Part shown: piece after piece, positions 6,984 to 9,554 of the stretch
How positions within the stretch are numbered: the stretch's first letter is position 1
Layout of the letters: every line of letters begins with the position of its first letter
NCBI GenBank assembly: GCA_020860885.1
Contig: JAJBTS010000373.1
Span: forward strand, 1-9,554
Reading direction: 5' to 3'
From: Bacteroidales bacterium
GTDB lineage: Bacteria; Bacteroidota; Bacteroidia; Bacteroidales; Azobacteroidaceae
DNA: 9,554 nucleotides
The notes under the pieces: model-generated
Told to the model about the DNA's origin: nothing
Seen by the model: only the letters and a program-made list of their open reading frames with translations
Databases searched by the model: none
Made by a program: the position numbers and the translations under genes

Positions 6984-7652
6984 ATGATTAAAATAATTCT
7001 GGAGAATATTATAAAGGAAAAATGTCCGGACCTTCATGTGGCAACTATCGAATGCCCGATCCATAATTCCGAATATTCACCTCAGCTTTGGGACGAAATA
7101 GAAGAATTTAGTCGTCACTTCGTCCTTGAACATCGTTTGGAAGATATAAAAAACATTCCGGCTATTCGGGCTACCAGGCAGGCTTATAAAGTATTGGGAA
7201 AAGATCCTAATCGTTATCGTCCATCGGCTGAGGCTCTGTGCAGGAGGTTGGTGCGGGGTATTCCATTGTATTCCATTAATACTGCTGTCGACTTAATTAA
7301 TTTAATTTCTCTGAAAACAGGATATTCTATTGGTGGTTTTGATGCAGACTTAATTCAAGGAACTCCGATACTGGGAATAGGCAAAGAAGATGAATCCTTT
7401 CAAGCCATCGGACGAGGGAATCTGAATATAAAAGACTTGCCGGTATACAGAGACCGGATAGGAGGGATAGGAACTCCGACAAGTGACGAAGAGAGAACCA
7501 AAATTCAGAATAATACAACTCATCTTTTTATGATCATAAATTCCTATTCCGGAAAAACGTGTCTGGAAGATGCTGTGAACTTATCCGGAACCTTATTATC
7601 ACAATATTTGTTTAATGGAAAGATTTGTGACTATGAAATAAATTTATATTAA
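6984..7652 (+). CDS. Stand-alone B3/B4 (tRNA-editing-like) domain protein
   Basis: The 222-residue protein matches the B3/B4 domain (COG3382 type), which in the beta subunit of phenylalanyl-tRNA synthetase hydrolyses mischarged Tyr-tRNA(Phe). Hallmarks are RATRQAYKVLGKDPNRYRPS at 62-81, EALCRRLVRG at 83-92, the INTAVDLINLISL segment at 98-110, and GGFDADLIQG at 117-126. There is no synthetase core, anticodon-binding or EMAP domain, so it is a free-standing member. Such proteins are often annotated as tRNA-ligase-related, but their substrate is not established; trans-editing of an aminoacyl-tRNA or hydrolysis of another aminoacyl compound is inference. It lies between panC (48 bp before) and panD (45 bp after). 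No membrane segment or signal peptide is seen. Its start lacks a clear ribosome binding site, and its own promoter is not visible, so it is probably read from panC. Confidence 0.85.
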   Translation: MIKIILENIIKEKCPDLHVATIECPIHNSEYSPQLWDEIEEFSRHFVLEHRLEDIKNIPAIRATRQAYKVLGKDPNRYRPSAEALCRRLVRGIPLYSINTAVDLINLISLKTGYSIGGFDADLIQGTPILGIGKEDESFQAIGRGNLNIKDLPVYRDRIGGIGTPTSDEERTKIQNNTTHLFMIINSYSGKTCLEDAVNLSGTLLSQYLFNGKICDYEINLY

Positions 7653-7657
7653 CTTTG
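7624..7657 (+). promoter_or_regulatory. Internal promoter for panD
   Basis: TAACTTTG at 7650-7657 is an exact TAnnTTTG -7 element and includes the TAA stop of the B3/B4 gene. TTTG at 7624-7627 lies 22 bp upstream, the same spacing as the GT5 promoter. Transcription would start near 7664, about 34 bases before panD. It would allow panD and the two genes after it to be expressed apart from panC. Confidence 0.55.
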
Positions 7658-7697
7658 CAGCCAATTTTATATAGTCATTTTATAATATATTTAACTT

Positions 7698-8048
7698 ATG
7701 ATGATTCAGGTCATTAAATCTAAACTGCACAGGGTTACCGTTACGGAAGCTAATCTAAATTACATTGGCAGTATCACTATCGACGAAGATTTGATGGATG
7801 CTGCTAATCTGATAGAAGGAGAAAAAGTGCAGATTGTGGATAATAATAATGGAGAACGTCTTGAAACTTACGTTATAAAAGGCATGCGAGGTTCAGGCAT
7901 GATCTGTTTGAATGGAGCTGCTGCGCGGAAAGTCCAGCCCGGAGATATCGTTATTATTATGTCGTATGCCTTCATGGATTTTGAAGAAGCCAAACAATTT
8001 AAGCCTACAGTAGTTTTCCCTGATACGGCAACCAATAAGATTCTATAA
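7698..8048 (+). CDS. panD: PanD, aspartate 1-decarboxylase
   Basis: PanD decarboxylates L-aspartate to beta-alanine for PanC. It is made as an inactive proenzyme that cleaves itself between Gly and Ser to create the pyruvoyl cofactor. The 116-residue protein shows the cleavage site in YIGSITID, with Gly24-Ser25 counted from the first Met, and [14 protein letters not shown] just before it. [21 protein letters not shown] further on carries the conserved RGS and NGAAA blocks. Translation may begin at the first or second of two consecutive ATG codons (7698 or 7701); the first gives the numbering of the E. coli enzyme. The C-terminus is a little shorter than in E. coli. No Shine-Dalgarno is seen. 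The next gene starts 4 bp after the stop. Confidence 0.98.
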   Translation: MMIQVIKSKLHRVTVTEANLNYIGSITIDEDLMDAANLIEGEKVQIVDNNNGERLETYVIKGMRGSGMICLNGAAARKVQPGDIVIIMSYAFMDFEEAKQFKPTVVFPDTATNKIL

Positions 8049-8052
8049 TTAT

Positions 8053-8949
8053 ATGTTAAACTTTGAACCGGTAAAGGTCGACGATAGAGAAACGATCCAA
8101 GCCTTTTTTAACAACAGCACATTCCGGAATTGCGATTTTTCTTTTTCTAATATTTTCAGTTGGCAACATTTTTATAATACTACTTTTGTTGCAAAAGAAC
8201 ATGATTTCCTTTACATCCGGTTTCAGGCGAATGGCGGTATTCCCGGCTATCTTTTCCCTTTGGGAAATGTGGGTCTGAAAGCCGCGATGGAATGTCTTTT
8301 AGAGGATGCCATAGAAAGGAATGACGAATTTTATTTATATTCGATTACTCCTGAGATGTTTGATCAGATAGAAGAGGTGATGCCGGGAAAATTTATTTAT
8401 GATAAGGAGAGAAACTGGTATGAATATATCTATAATTCCTATGATTTAATTCATTTAGTGGGTAAAAAGTATCAGGCGAAAAGAAATCATATTAATAAAT
8501 TTAAGAGATCGTATCACTGGGAATATTTGGATATTACCCGGAAAATAATTCCGGAATGCCTGGAATTATACGATCGCTGGTGTCAGGAAAATGGAGGATG
8601 TAATTCTGAACAATCTTTGATTGAAGAACGCATTGCCACTCAAAAAGTATTTGAGCATTATGAAAAACTAGGTCTGAAAGGAGGAGCTTTACGGATAGAT
8701 GGAGAAATTTTAGCTTATTCTTATGGGCAGCCATTAACCAATGATACGTTTGGCGTTCATGCTGAAAAAAGTCTTTATGAGATTGATGGCGGATTTACGA
8801 TGATAAATCAGCAGTTTATAGAACATAATGCTGCCGATTTTTCTTATATTAACCGGGAAGAAGATTTAGGACTCGAATCTTTACGTCAGGCAAAAATGTC
8901 TTATAATCCGGCTTTTTTACTCGAGAAAGGATATGTAAAGTTGAAGTAA
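8053..8949 (+). CDS. DUF2156 protein, phosphatidylglycerol lysyltransferase C-terminal-like
   Basis: The 298-residue protein belongs to the DUF2156 group, which folds as two GNAT-like domains and is related to the catalytic part of MprF, the enzyme that transfers lysine from Lys-tRNA to phosphatidylglycerol. Recognisable blocks are CDFSFSNIFSW at 27-37, the basic GKKYQAKRNHINKF at 137-150, GGALRIDGEILAYSYG at 210-225, and NREEDLGLESLRQAKMSYNP at 267-286. Unlike full MprF it has no membrane helices, so lipid aminoacylation is not supported; a soluble aminoacyl or acyl transferase is the safest description. It begins 4 bp after panD and is followed after 8 bp by a GNAT gene, so the three are very likely one transcript. 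The exact substrate cannot be read from the sequence. Confidence 0.88.
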   Translation: MLNFEPVKVDDRETIQAFFNNSTFRNCDFSFSNIFSWQHFYNTTFVAKEHDFLYIRFQANGGIPGYLFPLGNVGLKAAMECLLEDAIERNDEFYLYSITPEMFDQIEEVMPGKFIYDKERNWYEYIYNSYDLIHLVGKKYQAKRNHINKFKRSYHWEYLDITRKIIPECLELYDRWCQENGGCNSEQSLIEERIATQKVFEHYEKLGLKGGALRIDGEILAYSYGQPLTNDTFGVHAEKSLYEIDGGFTMINQQFIEHNAADFSYINREEDLGLESLRQAKMSYNPAFLLEKGYVKLK

Positions 8950-8957
8950 TAGACACA

Positions 8958-9554
8958 ATGATTCAATCCGGAGAAGATCAATATAAGGAAGAGGTAAAAG
9001 CTTTATGGAAAATTTGTTTTCCTGAAGATCCCGATGCTTTCATTCAATTTTACTTTGATAAAATTTATACGAATGAAAATACATTGCTTTTATTAGAAGG
9101 CGGTAAAGTAGTTTCTTCTTTACAAATGTTACCTTATCAGATAAAATTTAATTCCTCAATTGAATTTGCCGGTTATATTTCCGGAGCTATGACCCATCCT
9201 GATTTTCAAAAAAGAGGATTTATGTCACAGTTATTGATTTCTTCTTTTGAGAAGATGAAAGAAAATAATTATAAATATTCTTTCCTGATTCCTCAGGAAG
9301 ATTGGTTATTCGGTTTTTACGGTCAATACGGCTATAAAGAAGCATTCCCTGTTTATCAGGCTAAAACTTTCGATCACTCTCAAAGTTCGATTCTTTCAAA
9401 CCTGAAAAATGAAACAATGCATTTATGTGATAAATTCCAGGGATTGGATGTATCTAAGCTTTATATCACTTATTCCCGTTTATTAATGGAAAAGAATAAT
9501 GTAGTATTAAAAACCAAAGAAAATTTGATGAATATATTATGGGATTTTTTTGAA
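8958..9554 (+). CDS. GNAT family N-acetyltransferase, partial at right edge
   Basis: My translation from the ATG at 8958 gives 199 open codons up to the window end without a stop. The acetyl-CoA-binding motif A is seen as THPDFQKRGFMSQLL (79-93), where QKRGFM is the Q/RxxGxG/A pyrophosphate loop with the final Gly replaced by Met, a common variant. ISGAMTHP before it is the beta-4 strand, and FYGQYGYKEA at about 125-134 is the usual end of the GNAT core. The part after about residue 145 suggests a longer, Eis-like protein with a second domain that runs beyond the window. The substrate is unknown. It starts 8 bp after the DUF2156 stop. No Shine-Dalgarno is visible. Confidence 0.85.
   Translation, partial: MIQSGEDQYKEEVKALWKICFPEDPDAFIQFYFDKIYTNENTLLLLEGGKVVSSLQMLPYQIKFNSSIEFAGYISGAMTHPDFQKRGFMSQLLISSFEKMKENNYKYSFLIPQEDWLFGFYGQYGYKEAFPVYQAKTFDHSQSSILSNLKNETMHLCDKFQGLDVSKLYITYSRLLMEKNNVVLKTKENLMNILWDFFE

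Noticed and set aside
1..9554. Mobile element, defence system, CRISPR array or RNA gene
   Set aside because: Reading both strands I saw no transposase, integrase, toxin-antitoxin pair, spaced direct repeats, or tRNA/rRNA-like sequence; the intergenic regions are all under 160 bp.

Overview
The window looks like a piece of a Bacteroidota chromosome, most likely order Bacteroidales. It is AT-rich. It encodes a lipoprotein of the DUF4270 type, which is restricted to this phylum, and an IspG that continues past the usual length into an insert. Start codons have few Shine-Dalgarno sequences, and several intergenic regions carry the TAnnTTTG -7 element used by the Bacteroidota housekeeping sigma factor. 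The content is core metabolism. I see no transposase, integrase, phage, CRISPR, tRNA or rRNA sequence.

Left part (1-5931, all minus strand). Reading in the direction of transcription, a 269-residue half-length glycogen/starch synthase homologue is followed after 12 bp by a DUF4270 lipoprotein. A 112-bp gap with promoter elements leads to rpoN (sigma-54), gcvH (glycine cleavage H protein), purE (N5-CAIR mutase) and ispG (MEP-pathway isoprenoid synthesis, cut by the left edge). The rpoN-gcvH-purE spacing is tight, with 24 bp and then 1 bp. A 92-bp gap with a perfect 10-bp inverted repeat separates purE from ispG.

Right part (6087-9554, all plus strand). A 155-bp divergent promoter region at 5932-6086 separates the two halves. 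It is followed by panC (pantothenate synthetase), a stand-alone B3/B4 domain protein related to the editing domain of PheRS beta, panD (aspartate decarboxylase, which makes the beta-alanine used by PanC), a DUF2156 protein with an aminoacyl-transferase-like fold, and a GNAT acetyltransferase cut by the right edge. PanD and PanC supply the two last dedicated reactions of pantothenate (coenzyme A precursor) synthesis. The panD-DUF2156-GNAT run is packed with gaps of 4 and 8 bp and seems to have its own promoter overlapping the end of the B3/B4 gene.

I found no clear new multi-gene system. The points most worth a second look are the half-length GT5 protein that has lost the nucleotide-sugar motif, the B3/B4 domain gene inserted between panC and panD, the DUF2156/GNAT pair coupled to panD, and two intergenic dyads (purE-ispG and rpoN promoter).
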